This document shows positions 34,241-44,413 of a stretch of 64,000 nucleotides of DNA, one piece after another (position 1 is the first letter of the stretch; every line of letters starts with the position of its first letter). Below the pieces are notes generated by a model. That model was not told the DNA's origin and ran no database searches. It was given only the letters and a program-made list of their open reading frames with translations. Source of the DNA: Aequorivita iocasae (GTDB taxonomy: Bacteria > Bacteroidota > Bacteroidia > Flavobacteriales > Flavobacteriaceae); the NCBI RefSeq assembly GCF_016757735.1, contig NZ_CP068439.1, positions 1,798,001-1,862,000 on the forward strand. Direction: 5' to 3'. The position numbers and the translations under genes are program-made.

Positions 34241-34279
34241 AATTAACGAATCAACGAATCCCGAATTAACGAATTAACA
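34241..34279 (+). repeat. Octamer repeats in the rsmH-ftsL spacer
   Basis: Imperfect copies of AATTAACG (AATTAACG, AATCAACG, AATCCCG, AATTAACG, AATTAACA) fill the spacer right before the TTG start of ftsL. Confidence 0.8.
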
Positions 34280-34283
34280 AATT

Positions 34284-34610
34284 TTGAAAGAAGGTTTTTA
34301 CAACATAATAAAAGGAAAATTTTTGGTGAGCGACGACGCGCTGAAAAACTGGCGCTTTATCATTTTCCTCTCCGTATTGGCTTTGATTATGATTGGCAGT
34401 TCGCACAGCGCAGACAAAAAAGTCCATAAAATTTCAAAATTGAATGCACAAGTGAAAGAACTGAAAAGTGAATATGTTGATGTGCGAATGTTGTTGATGC
34501 AGGCACGGATGGAGAGCAAAATTATTGCCGCAATGGAAAGTCATGGGTTGCAACCATCCACAACACCTCCGAAAAGAATTCGAATAATTGAACCGGAAAA
34601 TAAAAAATAG
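34284..34610 (+). CDS. ftsL: FtsL-like cell division protein
   Basis: A 108-residue bitopic protein: a short cytoplasmic N-terminus, one transmembrane helix at about 25-42 (FIIFLSVLALIMIG), then a helical periplasmic coiled-coil segment (KVHKISKLNAQVKELKSEYV). Position between rsmH and ftsI and topology identify it as FtsL, the partner of FtsQ and the FtsW-FtsI synthase; sequence similarity in this family is always weak. The start is a TTG at 34284 preceded by octamer repeats, with no Shine-Dalgarno. Confidence 0.82.
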   Translation: MKEGFYNIIKGKFLVSDDALKNWRFIIFLSVLALIMIGSSHSADKKVHKISKLNAQVKELKSEYVDVRMLLMQARMESKIIAAMESHGLQPSTTPPKRIRIIEPENKK

Positions 34611-34662
34611 CTAATGCTAAAAGTGTAACCATTAATCAATAACTGACAACCGATACCTGATC

Positions 34663-36663
34663 ATGGCTTTTGAGGAAAAAAACATATTAAACCGTCTATA
34701 CGTCGTTGCCGGATGCATGTTTCTTTTTGCGCTTGCCATTAGTGTGAAGTTGATGAACATTCAGTTTGTGGATGGTGAAAAATATCGCGAATTGGCAAAG
34801 GAGAACACCACGAAAAACTTCGTGATTCCTGCGAACCGCGGAAATGTTTACGCCGATGATGGCAGTCTTTTAGCTACTTCAGTCCCAAAATATGACATCC
34901 GCTTTGACGCGGTAACGGTTTCTTCGGAAGATTTCAAGGAAAATTTAAAGCCACTTTCCGAAGGGTTGAGCAAAATGTTTGGGAAGCCCGTTTCGCATTA
35001 TCAAAATATGTTCAGAAAAGCGCGTGCCGATAAAAACAGGTATTTGCTTATCGTAAAAAATCTGGGCTATTCAGATTATATAAAGGTGAAAAACCTGCCG
35101 CTTTTCCGCAAAGGTCCCTACAAAGGTGGAATTATTGTGGAACAGCGCACCGTCCGCGAGCATCCCATTGGTAAGATAGCGCAACGCACCGTGGGCGATG
35201 AGGCTTATGACCGTCCGGGATACTACGCCGTTGGTTTGGAGGGAGCATTCAACGATTTGCTTACGGGCAAGGAAGGCCATAGGCTAAAGCAAAAAATAGC
35301 CAAGGGCCAGTGGAAGCCAATTTCCGACGACAATGAGATTGAGCCGCAGGATGGCTATGATATCGTTTCAACCATAAACGTGAACATTCAAGACATCGCT
35401 CACCACGCCTTGCTAAAACAATTGGAATATTACGAAGCCGAGCACGGAACCGTAATTGTGATGGAAGTAGCAACGGGCGAAATAAAAGCCGTCTCAAATT
35501 TGGGCCGCACCTCCAACGGAACCTATTATGAAAAATTGAACTACGCCATCGGCGAATCGCACGAGCCGGGCTCTACCTTTAAGGTAATGGCAATGATGGC
35601 CGCTTTGGAAGATAAGGTAATAGACACCAGTACCGTGGTTGATACAGGCAACGGCGTAAAGGTTTTCTACGGAAGAAAAATTTACGATTCGCACCGAGGC
35701 GGCTACGGAAAAATTTCGGCTGCAAAAGCTTTGGAAGTTTCTTCAAACATTGGATTGGCCACAATTATAAATGATAACTATTCCAAAAATCCCAACAAAT
35801 TCATCAACCGTTTAAAAAGCTGGCATCTTACCGAAAAAACAGGCGTTGCCATTAAGGGTGAAGGCGTACCAATGATTCCACAGCCTGGCGATAAAAAGTG
35901 GAGCAAGAATGCACTTCCTTCTATGGCCTATGGGTATAACCTACGTCTCACTCCACTTCAAACTTTAAATTTTTACAATGCCATTGCCAATAACGGCGTA
36001 ATGGTAAAACCTCGTTTTATAAAGGAAGTCCGCGCTTGGAATGAAAAAGTAACTACCTACGACACCAAAGTAATAAACCCTAAAATTTGTTCTGATGAAA
36101 CCTTGGCCAAAATCAAGGAAATTATGAAGAACACTGTAATGCGTGGTACGGGTAAATCGCTTTATTCTCCAGATTTTTCAATGGCCGGTAAAACCGGAAC
36201 TGCCCGAACCGAATATTGGATGCCGGATTGGAAAAGCAACCGCCGTTACATTTCTTCTTTTGCAGGCTTTTTTCCTGCGGAAAACCCAAAGTATTCTTGT
36301 ATCGTGATTATTCACAAACCGAGTACGAAAAAAGGGTTTTACGGCGCCGATGTTTCGGGACCTGTTTTTAAAAGAATTGCCCAGAAAATTTTTACCGAGT
36401 CCCGAAATATCGACAAGGTTGAAAGCATAGAACAACCAGACCCAACCATTGAAAAGGATTTTGAAAGATATTATGCCAAGTTGCAACAACCCGCCAAAAC
36501 AATTCCGAATGTAACCGGAATGGCAGGAATGGACGCCGTTTCCTTACTTGAAAATCTCGGGCTGCGAGTGCAGGTTGTGGGCAATGGCACCGTTGCCAGC
36601 CAATCCATAAAGTCTGGCGAAACTTTAAAGAAGGGACAAACCATAACCTTGAATTTATCGTGA
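34663..36663 (+). CDS. ftsI: Division-specific penicillin-binding protein (FtsI/PBP3 type) with PASTA domain
   Basis: A 666-residue class B transpeptidase crosslinking septal peptidoglycan. One N-terminal transmembrane helix at about 13-32; dimerisation domain (NRGNVYADDGSLLATSVP); catalytic SxxK at EPGSTFK (near 303), SxN at SSN (near 360) and KTG at AGKTGTAR (near 509). A single PASTA domain ends the protein (IPNVTGMAGMDAVSLLENLG to the end). PASTA is absent from E. coli FtsI but usual in Bacteroidota. The stop overlaps the murE start. Confidence 0.95.
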   Translation: MAFEEKNILNRLYVVAGCMFLFALAISVKLMNIQFVDGEKYRELAKENTTKNFVIPANRGNVYADDGSLLATSVPKYDIRFDAVTVSSEDFKENLKPLSEGLSKMFGKPVSHYQNMFRKARADKNRYLLIVKNLGYSDYIKVKNLPLFRKGPYKGGIIVEQRTVREHPIGKIAQRTVGDEAYDRPGYYAVGLEGAFNDLLTGKEGHRLKQKIAKGQWKPISDDNEIEPQDGYDIVSTINVNIQDIAHHALLKQLEYYEAEHGTVIVMEVATGEIKAVSNLGRTSNGTYYEKLNYAIGESHEPGSTFKVMAMMAALEDKVIDTSTVVDTGNGVKVFYGRKIYDSHRGGYGKISAAKALEVSSNIGLATIINDNYSKNPNKFINRLKSWHLTEKTGVAIKGEGVPMIPQPGDKKWSKNALPSMAYGYNLRLTPLQTLNFYNAIANNGVMVKPRFIKEVRAWNEKVTTYDTKVINPKICSDETLAKIKEIMKNTVMRGTGKSLYSPDFSMAGKTGTARTEYWMPDWKSNRRYISSFAGFFPAENPKYSCIVIIHKPSTKKGFYGADVSGPVFKRIAQKIFTESRNIDKVESIEQPDPTIEKDFERYYAKLQQPAKTIPNVTGMAGMDAVSLLENLGLRVQVVGNGTVASQSIKSGETLKKGQTITLNLS

Positions 36664-38123
36664 TATTGTTAAAGGACATATTGTACAAAGTTACCATCGA
36701 AAGCGTCGTTGGCAGTACTTCCGTGGCTATAAACAATCTGGAATTTGATTCCCGAAATGTTTCTTTAAACGACGTTTTTATTGCGATAAAGGGAACGGTT
36801 TCAGATGGGCATCAATTCATAAAAAAAGCTGCCGACCAAGGTGCCTTGGCTATTATTTGCGAAACCTTGCCAGAAAACATCATCAACGGAATTACCTATG
36901 TGCAGGTTGCGGATTCGCATAAGGCATTGGCGATAATGGCTGCCAATTACTACGGCAATCCTTCCGAAGAATTAAAGCTTGTCGGTATAACCGGAACCAA
37001 CGGGAAAACAACGGTTTCTTCTCTTTTATATCAACTTTTTAAAAAAGCGGGCTTGGAAGCTGGCTTGCTTTCCACCGTAAAAATAATGGTTGGCGATACC
37101 GAATTTAAAGCCACGCACACTACGCCGGATTCGTTGACCATCAACAAATATTTGCGCGAAATGGTGGACGCTGGCGTGGAATATTGCTTTATGGAAGTGA
37201 GTTCGCACGGAATCCACCAAAAACGAACTGAGGCGCTTCATTTCACCGGAGGCGTTTTCACCAATCTTTCGCACGACCATTTGGATTATCACAAAGATTT
37301 TGCGGAATACCGCGATGTGAAAAAGTCCTTTTTTGATGCTTTGCCGAAATCTGCTTTCGCACTGGTAAATGTGGATGACAAAAACGGCTTGGTAATGCTT
37401 CAGAATACGAAAGCGAGAAAATATACCTACGCCCTAAAAACCTACGCCGACTATAAAGCCCAAATTCTGGAAAGCCAATTTACAGGGCAACTTCTGAAAA
37501 TAAACAATCAGGAATTGTGGGTGAAATTGATTGGTGGATTCAACGCGTATAATCTACTTGCAATTTTTGGTACCGCACATCTTTTGGAGTTAAAGGAACT
37601 TGAAATTCTTCAAATAATGAGCACACTGGAAAGTGTGGGCGGCAGGTTTCAATATTTAATTTCAGAAAAGAAAATCACTGCTATTGTGGATTATGCACAT
37701 ACGCCCGATGCCCTGAAAAATGTCTTGGAAACCATAAATGAAATCCGCACGGGCAACGAAGAAGTTATAACCGTGGTAGGCTGTGGCGGTGACCGCGATG
37801 CCCAGAAGCGCCCGGTTATGGGAAACATTGCCGCTTCGTTGAGCACCAAAGTGGTTTTTACCAGCGACAATCCGCGCACCGAAAATCCTGAAAAAATTAT
37901 CGAACAGATTGAAAAAGGCGTGCCTGCCGAGCATTATAAAAAGACGATTTCAATAACAAATAGAAAGGAAGCCATAAAAGCGGCTTGCCAAATGGCGCAG
38001 GAAAACGATATCATTTTGATTGCCGGAAAAGGCCACGAAACCTATCAGGAAATAAACGGAGAGCGCTTCGATTTTGATGATTTTAAAATAGTAAACCAAC
38101 TTTTAACCGCCCTAAACAAATAG
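36660..38123 (+). CDS. murE: UDP-MurNAc-tripeptide synthetase MurE, DAP-adding type
   Basis: A 487-residue Mur ligase adding the third stem residue to UDP-MurNAc-L-Ala-D-Glu. ATP loop GITGTNGKTT; EVSSHG; HDHLDYHKDF; and DNPRTENP, the DNPR motif that marks meso-diaminopimelate specificity rather than lysine. GTG at 36660 overlaps the ftsI stop; a TTG at 36666 (MLKDILYKV) is an equally plausible start and gives the N-terminus I remember from homologues. Position and overlap show coupling with ftsI. Confidence 0.94.
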   Translation: MILLKDILYKVTIESVVGSTSVAINNLEFDSRNVSLNDVFIAIKGTVSDGHQFIKKAADQGALAIICETLPENIINGITYVQVADSHKALAIMAANYYGNPSEELKLVGITGTNGKTTVSSLLYQLFKKAGLEAGLLSTVKIMVGDTEFKATHTTPDSLTINKYLREMVDAGVEYCFMEVSSHGIHQKRTEALHFTGGVFTNLSHDHLDYHKDFAEYRDVKKSFFDALPKSAFALVNVDDKNGLVMLQNTKARKYTYALKTYADYKAQILESQFTGQLLKINNQELWVKLIGGFNAYNLLAIFGTAHLLELKELEILQIMSTLESVGGRFQYLISEKKITAIVDYAHTPDALKNVLETINEIRTGNEEVITVVGCGGDRDAQKRPVMGNIAASLSTKVVFTSDNPRTENPEKIIEQIEKGVPAEHYKKTISITNRKEAIKAACQMAQENDIILIAGKGHETYQEINGERFDFDDFKIVNQLLTALNK

Positions 38124-38126
38124 CCA

Positions 38127-39368
38127 ATGCTTTACTATCTTTTTGAATATTTGGATAAAACATACGACGTGCCAGGTGCGGGGCTGTTCAATTTTATTAC
38201 GTTCCGGGCAATTTTGGCGGTTATCCTTTCGCTTTTTATCGCCACGGTTTATGGAAAAAAAATAATCAATTATCTACAGAAAAAACAAGTTGGCGAATCT
38301 ATCCGTGATCTTGGTTTGGAAGGTCAAAACGAAAAAGCAGGAACCCCGACCATGGGCGGAATCATTATAATTCTCGCCACATTGGTTCCTGTTCTGCTTT
38401 TTGCGAAACTTGAAAACATTTACGTAATTCTTTTGATTGTTACCACCGTTTGGATGGGAACCATCGGATTTATTGATGATTATATCAAAAAGTTTAAAAA
38501 TGACAAACAAGGATTACCGGGAAAATTTAAGGTAATTGGCCAAATTGGTTTGGGCCTTTTTGTGGGTACAACCATGTATTTGCACCCAGACATTATTGTG
38601 CAGCGTACCATCGAAAATCCTGAAACTGAAACTCAAGTAACAGAAGTTATTGCCAAAGAGTCCGTAAATACATTTTACGTAAAGGACAAAGCAATGCTTA
38701 CCACCATTCCTTTTGTGAAGGAAAACGAATTTAATTATTCTAAACTCATAAGCTGGGCGGGTGAAGATTATAAAAGTTATGTGTGGCTCATTTTTATCCC
38801 CATCGTAATTTTTATTATCACGGCAGTTTCAAACGGTGCCAATCTCACAGATGGAATTGACGGTCTTGCCGCTGGGACCTCGGCTATAATTGGGCTAACG
38901 CTTGCGCTATTTGCATGGGTTTCCGGTAATGTTATTTTTTCAGATTATCTCAACATTATGTACATACCAAACACCGGTGAAATGACCATTTTTATCACCG
39001 CGTTCGTAGGAGCGCTTATCGGTTTTTTATGGTACAATACCTATCCCGCCCAAGTATTTATGGGCGATACGGGCAGTTTGACAATTGGCGGAATTATAGC
39101 CGTAATTGCAATTGCAGTTCGAAAAGAACTGCTTATACCCATTCTCTGTGGAATATTTCTGATGGAAAATCTTTCGGTTGTTTTGCAGGTAAGCTGGTTT
39201 AAGTACACAAAGAAAAAATTTGGTGAAGGCAGGCGCATTTTCAGAATGTCGCCATTGCATCACCACTATCAAATAAAGGGTTTCCACGAAAGTAAAATTG
39301 TTACGCGGTTTTGGATTGTGGGAATTTTTTTAGCCATTATCACGATCGTCACCTTAAAAATTAGATAA
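38127..39368 (+). CDS. mraY: Phospho-N-acetylmuramoyl-pentapeptide-transferase
   Basis: A 413-residue polytopic enzyme forming lipid I from UDP-MurNAc-pentapeptide and undecaprenyl phosphate. GTPTMGG, the Asp-rich [32 protein letters not shown] and [12 protein letters not shown], and the late [11 protein letters not shown], are MraY hallmarks. It is about 50 residues longer than E. coli MraY because of an insertion at about 160-215, a feature I recall from other Bacteroidota. Follows murE by 3 bp. Confidence 0.95.
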   Translation: MLYYLFEYLDKTYDVPGAGLFNFITFRAILAVILSLFIATVYGKKIINYLQKKQVGESIRDLGLEGQNEKAGTPTMGGIIIILATLVPVLLFAKLENIYVILLIVTTVWMGTIGFIDDYIKKFKNDKQGLPGKFKVIGQIGLGLFVGTTMYLHPDIIVQRTIENPETETQVTEVIAKESVNTFYVKDKAMLTTIPFVKENEFNYSKLISWAGEDYKSYVWLIFIPIVIFIITAVSNGANLTDGIDGLAAGTSAIIGLTLALFAWVSGNVIFSDYLNIMYIPNTGEMTIFITAFVGALIGFLWYNTYPAQVFMGDTGSLTIGGIIAVIAIAVRKELLIPILCGIFLMENLSVVLQVSWFKYTKKKFGEGRRIFRMSPLHHHYQIKGFHESKIVTRFWIVGIFLAIITIVTLKIR

Positions 39369-39369
39369 A

Positions 39370-40707
39370 GTGAAACAGCGGTTGGTGATTTTAGGAGGAG
39401 GCGAAAGCGGGGTAGGCACAGCCATGTTAGGATTAAAAAAGGGGTTTGAAGTATTTGTTTCAGACTTCGGAAAAATAAAGGAAAAGTACAAACAAGTTCT
39501 TATAAATAATGGAATTAAATGGGAAGAGGAAGGCCATTCCGAAGCCAAAATTCTTTCGGCTGACATAGTGATGAAAAGTCCGGGAATTCCCGATAAGGCA
39601 CCAATTGTTAAAAAGTTGCACGAAAAGGGAGTGAAGGTTATTTCTGAAATTGAATTTGCTTCAAAATATACCAAAGCAACAATCGTAGGAATAACCGGAA
39701 GCAACGGAAAAACAACCACCGCAAGTTTGACCTATGAATTGCTGAAAGACGGCGGATTGAATGTGGCTTTGGGAGGTAACATCGGAAAGAGTTTTGCAGA
39801 GCAGGTTTCAGAGGAAAAGTTTGAAAATTTCGTACTCGAACTCAGCAGTTTTCAGCTGGACGGCATTGAAATCTTTGCACCGCATATTGCAGTTTTGACC
39901 AACTTGAGTCCGGACCATTTGGACCGATATGATTATAAATATGAAAATTATATCGCTTCAAAATTCAGGATAACGATGAACCAAACCTCGCAGGATTACT
40001 TCATTTATGACGCAGATGATGTTGAAATCATAAAGTGGCTTTCGCAAAATTCCATAAAATCACAACCGCTGCCTTTTTCAACCAAAAAAGAATTGAATCA
40101 GGGAGCATTTAAAAGAAACAACGAAATAATAATAAAAATAAATAATACAGAATTTACTATGCCAATCGCAACAATCGGAATACAAGGGGAACACAATGTA
40201 AAGAACGCAATGGCCGCCAGTACGGTAGCCACACTACTGAGAATTAGAAAACAGACCATTCGTGAAAGTCTTGAAGGATTTCAAGGTGTGGAGCACAGAT
40301 TGGAAAAAGTTTTGAAGATAAACAATGTGATGTATATCAACGATTCCAAAGCCACGAATGTAAACGCAACTTTTTATGCTTTGGACAGTATGGAAAACCC
40401 AACCGTGTGGATTGTGGGCGGTGTGGACAAAGGGAATGATTACAGCGAACTCTTACCATTGGTGAATGAAAAGGTAAAGGCGATTATCTGCTTGGGAGTT
40501 GATAATGAGAAAATAATCAATGCCTTCGGAAATGTTGTGGATACAATAATTGAAACCGATTCCATGGCGATGGCGGTGCAGGTTGCCTACAAATTGGCTG
40601 AAAGAAATAACACCGTTTTGCTTTCCCCGGCCTGTGCAAGTTTTGATTTATTTGAAAACTACGAAGATCGCGGCAGACAGTTTAAGGATGCGGTGCGAAA
40701 TCTATAA
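39370..40707 (+). CDS. murD: UDP-N-acetylmuramoylalanine--D-glutamate ligase
   Basis: A 445-residue cytoplasmic Mur ligase that adds D-Glu to UDP-MurNAc-L-Ala. N-terminal VILGGGESGVGTAMLGLKKG; ATP loop GITGSNGKTTT; ELSSFQLDGIEIF; LSPDHLDRY; NDSKATNVNAT; and GGVDKGNDYSEL are family motifs. The start is a GTG at 39370, one base after the mraY stop, with no alternative ATG near the conserved N-terminus. Full length. Confidence 0.95.
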   Translation: MKQRLVILGGGESGVGTAMLGLKKGFEVFVSDFGKIKEKYKQVLINNGIKWEEEGHSEAKILSADIVMKSPGIPDKAPIVKKLHEKGVKVISEIEFASKYTKATIVGITGSNGKTTTASLTYELLKDGGLNVALGGNIGKSFAEQVSEEKFENFVLELSSFQLDGIEIFAPHIAVLTNLSPDHLDRYDYKYENYIASKFRITMNQTSQDYFIYDADDVEIIKWLSQNSIKSQPLPFSTKKELNQGAFKRNNEIIIKINNTEFTMPIATIGIQGEHNVKNAMAASTVATLLRIRKQTIRESLEGFQGVEHRLEKVLKINNVMYINDSKATNVNATFYALDSMENPTVWIVGGVDKGNDYSELLPLVNEKVKAIICLGVDNEKIINAFGNVVDTIIETDSMAMAVQVAYKLAERNNTVLLSPACASFDLFENYEDRGRQFKDAVRNL

Positions 40708-40720
40708 TTCTTAAAAACAA

Positions 40721-41911
40721 GTGAAAAATATTTTCCATTACATACAGGGTGATAAAGCAATCTGGGGAATTGTAGGCCTTTTGGCGTTATTTTCCTTTTT
40801 GCCGGTTTACAGTTCTAGTAGCAATCTGGCCTATTTGTACGGAGATGGAAGCACGTTGCCTTATTTGCTCCGTCATTTTTCACATTTGGTTTTAGGTTTT
40901 GGAATTCTTTATGGGATCCACAAAATACCTTATCATTATTTCCGGGGACTTTCCATTATCGCCATGCCGATTATAATTTTGCTTTTGATAATCACGATGG
41001 CAGAGGGTACAACTATAGATGGAGCCAACGCAAGCCGCTGGATACGTTTGCCTTTTGTAGGTATTACATTTCAAACTTCTACACTCGCAGGAGTGGTTTT
41101 GATGACTTATGTAGCACGGTATCTTTCGCGCATAAAAGACAAGACGGTTACTTTTAAGGAAACAATTTTACCGCTGTGGTTGCCAGTATTTTTAGTGCTG
41201 GCATTAATACTTCCCGCTAACTTTTCTACTACGGCAATTTTCTTTTCAATGATCGTGATGTTGGTTTTTGTAGGAGGCTATCCTTTAAAATATTTGGGAA
41301 TAATCCTAGGTGCAGGATTAATATTCCTTACGCTTTTTGTGCTTACGGCTAAGGCATTTCCAGGCGTTTTCCCAAACCGTGTGGATACTTGGATAAGCCG
41401 TGTTGAAAACTTTAGTGATGATACAGATACAGAGGCCGATTATCAAATAGAAAAAGCAAAAATAGCAATCGCCTCTGGTGGTGTGGCGGGATTGGGGCCT
41501 GGAAAAAGCGTACAGAAAAACTTTTTACCTCAGTCTTCCTCAGATTTTATTTATGCAATAATCGTTGAAGAATTTGGCCTTTTGGGCGGCATGTTTTTGA
41601 TGGTTATGTATTTGTTTCTGCTTTTCAGAATTGTCGTTGTAGCGCACAAATCGACCTCCATTTTTGGAAAACTATTGGTCATTGGCGTGGGCTTACCCAT
41701 TGTTTTTAGGGCGATGATCAACATGGCTGTTGCCGTCGAATTGTTTCCGGTAACGGGTCAAAACTTACCCTTAATAAGCAGTGGCGGTACCTCAATTTGG
41801 ATGACGTGTTTAGCACTTGGAATGATTTTAAGCGTGAGCGCAAAACGGGAGGTGGTTGCAAAAGAAGAAACAGAAGAAAACCCATTGGATATTTTAAGCG
41901 AAACAATTTGA
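40721..41911 (+). CDS. ftsW: Septal peptidoglycan polymerase FtsW (SEDS family)
   Basis: A 396-residue polytopic glycosyltransferase that polymerises lipid II at the septum with FtsI. About ten transmembrane segments; [16 protein letters not shown] (the loop with the GANASRW-type motif), PDF-like [31 protein letters not shown] and [14 protein letters not shown] are SEDS signatures. GTG start at 40721. Its TGA overlaps the TTG start of murG (TTGA). Confidence 0.95.
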   Translation: MKNIFHYIQGDKAIWGIVGLLALFSFLPVYSSSSNLAYLYGDGSTLPYLLRHFSHLVLGFGILYGIHKIPYHYFRGLSIIAMPIIILLLIITMAEGTTIDGANASRWIRLPFVGITFQTSTLAGVVLMTYVARYLSRIKDKTVTFKETILPLWLPVFLVLALILPANFSTTAIFFSMIVMLVFVGGYPLKYLGIILGAGLIFLTLFVLTAKAFPGVFPNRVDTWISRVENFSDDTDTEADYQIEKAKIAIASGGVAGLGPGKSVQKNFLPQSSSDFIYAIIVEEFGLLGGMFLMVMYLFLLFRIVVVAHKSTSIFGKLLVIGVGLPIVFRAMINMAVAVELFPVTGQNLPLISSGGTSIWMTCLALGMILSVSAKREVVAKEETEENPLDILSETI

Positions 41912-42993
41912 AATATAAATTCATCATATCAGGCGGAGGCACCGGAGGTCATATTTACCCGGCGGTTGCCATTGCGAACGAGTTAAAAACCCGTTTTCCC
42001 GATGCTGAATTTTTGTTCGTTGGCGCAAAAGATAGAATGGAAATGGAAAAGGTGCCACAGGCAGGTTACAAAATAAAGGGCCTGTGGATTTCTGGGCTGC
42101 AGCGTAGTTTATCATTGCAGAATTTGGCGTTTCCGTTGAAACTTGTTTCCAGTCTTGGAAAATCGCTTAAAATTCTTAAAAAGTTTAAGCCAGATGTTGC
42201 AATTGGTACGGGCGGTTATGCCAGTGCTCCCTTGTTGCGAATGGCGGCTTTGAAAGGCATTCCTTGCTTAATTCAAGAGCAGAACAGCCATGCTGGCATC
42301 ACCAACAAATGGTTGAGCGGTAAAGTTCAGAAAATTTGTGTGGCGTATGAAGGAATGGAAAAATTCTTCCCTTCCGAAAAAATAAAATTCACCGGCAATC
42401 CCGTGCGGCAGGATTTGCTGGATATTTCTTTAAAAAAAGAAGAGGCAATGGCATTCTTCAATTTAAAAAAAGAAAAGAAAACCTTGTTGGTTTTGGGCGG
42501 AAGTCTTGGCGCGCGCCGCATCAATCAATTGATAGAAAAATCACTTCCTTTTTTTGAAAAACAGAATTTGCAAGTTATTTGGCAATGCGGAAAATTTTAC
42601 GAAGAAACCTATAAAAACAAAGGTTCCCAAACGGTTCAAATCCATCCTTTTTTAAACCGAATGGATTTGGCATACGCTGCGGCAGATTTCATCATTTCGC
42701 GTGCGGGTGCTCTTTCTGTTTCTGAGTTGTGCTTGGTGGGGAAACCAGTACTGTTTATTCCTTCTCCCAACGTAGCTGAAGACCACCAAACCAAAAACGC
42801 GCTGGCAATTTCAGAAAAAAATGCCGCGTTATTGATTAAGGAAAGTGAACTGGATGCCAATTTCGAAAACGAATTTTCAGCATTGCTTGCTTCCGAAGAA
42901 AAGCAGAAAACCCTATCTGAAAACATAAAAAAACTAGCAAAACCAAACGCAACCAAAGATATAGTTGAAGAGATTGAAAAACTTTTACAATGA
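41908..42993 (+). CDS. murG: UDP-N-acetylglucosamine:lipid I transferase
   Basis: A 361-residue GT28 enzyme forming lipid II at the inner face of the membrane. [20 protein letters not shown] holds the N-terminal glycine loop; [56 protein letters not shown] and [14 protein letters not shown] are family motifs. The start is the TTG at 41908, which overlaps the ftsW stop by four bases; the longer open frame (to 41797) is only ftsW read in another frame. Confidence 0.95.
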   Translation: MKYKFIISGGGTGGHIYPAVAIANELKTRFPDAEFLFVGAKDRMEMEKVPQAGYKIKGLWISGLQRSLSLQNLAFPLKLVSSLGKSLKILKKFKPDVAIGTGGYASAPLLRMAALKGIPCLIQEQNSHAGITNKWLSGKVQKICVAYEGMEKFFPSEKIKFTGNPVRQDLLDISLKKEEAMAFFNLKKEKKTLLVLGGSLGARRINQLIEKSLPFFEKQNLQVIWQCGKFYEETYKNKGSQTVQIHPFLNRMDLAYAAADFIISRAGALSVSELCLVGKPVLFIPSPNVAEDHQTKNALAISEKNAALLIKESELDANFENEFSALLASEEKQKTLSENIKKLAKPNATKDIVEEIEKLLQ

Positions 42994-43027
42994 ACAATAA
43001 CCAATAACCAATAAAAATTAACAATAA
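42993..43027 (+). repeat. Heptamer-like A/C repeats in the murG-murC spacer
   Basis: Consecutive AACAATA, ACCAATA, ACCAATA, AAAATTA, ACAATAA units start on the last base of the murG stop; the remainder of the spacer to murC is also G-poor. Confidence 0.8.
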
Positions 43028-43057
43028 AGCCATTACACAATTAATCAATAAAAAACT

Positions 43058-44413
43058 TTGAACAACCTTAAAGACATACAAACTTTCTACTTCGTTGGCA
43101 TTGGCGGCATTGGGATGAGTGCGCTTGCGCGTTACTTTAAAATGCAGGGTAAAAATGTCTTTGGTTATGACAAAACTTCAACAGATTTGACCGATGAATT
43201 GGTAGCCGAAGGAATACCTGTGACTTTTGTGGATGAAATTTCTGAGGTTCAAAAAGAGGTGATTTCCAACGAAAATGTATTGGTAGTTTATACGCCCGCC
43301 ATTCCCAAGTGTAATAAAATTTTAAACTATTTCTTTTCCGAAGAATTTTCAATCTTAAAACGCGCCCAGCTTTTGGGTGAAGTTTCTAAAAACACCCTTT
43401 GCTTGGCGGTGGCGGGTACTCATGGTAAAACCACAACTTCAGCCATTTTAGGTCATTTGCTAGCTGAATGTAATATGCCCGTAACCGCATTCTTGGGGGG
43501 AATAGCAGAGAATTATAATTCAAATTTTATTTATAAAGGCAGTGAAATAACTGTTGTGGAGGCTGATGAATTTGACAGATCTTTTCTGCAGCTTCGGCCA
43601 GACATTGCTTGTGTAACATCAATGGATGCCGACCATTTGGACATTTATGGAGATGCTAATGAAATAGAAGATGCTTTTCGAAATTTTGCAAAATTGGTTG
43701 AAAAAGAAGATAACGTTTTTATAAAAAATAACCTTCCGTTAGACGGAATGACTGTTGCTGTAGAAGAATCCGCAGATTACGAAGCTCAAAACGTAAAAAT
43801 TGAAAACGGTGCATACCTTTTCAATTTAAAAACCCCGACGGAAACGTTGGAAAACTTAACCTTCCATCTTCCAGGGCACCACAATCTTACAAATGCCATT
43901 ATGGCTTTGGGTATGGCGATTTTAGCAGGCTCCCCAACCGATCGTCTGCCCAAAGCATTGGCATCTTTTAAAGGGGTGAAGCGCCGCTTTTCCTATAAAA
44001 TAAAAACCGAAGAATTGGTTCTGATAGACGATTATGCGCACCATCCCACAGAAATTGATGCGTTATTTCAAGCCGTTGACGAAATGTACCCAAACGATCA
44101 CAAACAGATTGTTTTTCAGCCACATCTTTTCAGCAGAACTCGTGATTTTGCAGAAGGTTTTGCAAAAAGTTTATCGCAGTTTGACGAAGTTGTGCTGCTC
44201 GATATTTATCCTGCACGGGAAGAACCTATTGAAGGTATTACTTCGGAATGGCTTTTAAAGCAAATAATAGCAAAAAACAAAAGACTGGTTTTTAAATCTG
44301 CTTTGCCAGAGGTATTGTTGAAATCAAAATGCAGGATAAAACTGCTCGTTGGGGCAGGAAATATTGGTGCCGAAGTAAATAAATTAACAAAAATATTGAA
44401 AAATGAAGCGTAG
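43058..44413 (+). CDS. murC: UDP-N-acetylmuramate--L-alanine ligase
   Basis: A 451-residue Mur ligase that attaches the first L-Ala to UDP-MurNAc. FYFVGIGGIGMSALARYFK is the N-terminal UDP-binding motif; ATP loop VAGTHGKTTTSA; EADEFDRSFL; DADHLDIY; GVKRRFSYK; and DDYAHHPTEI complete the set. The start is a TTG at 43058 at the end of a G-poor A/C repeat spacer, with no ATG in reach. It overlaps ftsQ by 11 bp. Confidence 0.95.
   Translation: MNNLKDIQTFYFVGIGGIGMSALARYFKMQGKNVFGYDKTSTDLTDELVAEGIPVTFVDEISEVQKEVISNENVLVVYTPAIPKCNKILNYFFSEEFSILKRAQLLGEVSKNTLCLAVAGTHGKTTTSAILGHLLAECNMPVTAFLGGIAENYNSNFIYKGSEITVVEADEFDRSFLQLRPDIACVTSMDADHLDIYGDANEIEDAFRNFAKLVEKEDNVFIKNNLPLDGMTVAVEESADYEAQNVKIENGAYLFNLKTPTETLENLTFHLPGHHNLTNAIMALGMAILAGSPTDRLPKALASFKGVKRRFSYKIKTEELVLIDDYAHHPTEIDALFQAVDEMYPNDHKQIVFQPHLFSRTRDFAEGFAKSLSQFDEVVLLDIYPAREEPIEGITSEWLLKQIIAKNKRLVFKSALPEVLLKSKCRIKLLVGAGNIGAEVNKLTKILKNEA

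Noticed and set aside
41797-41907. 37-codon upstream extension of murG
   Set aside because: The sequence is ftsW read in another frame. The conserved glycine-loop N-terminus starts at the TTG at 41908.
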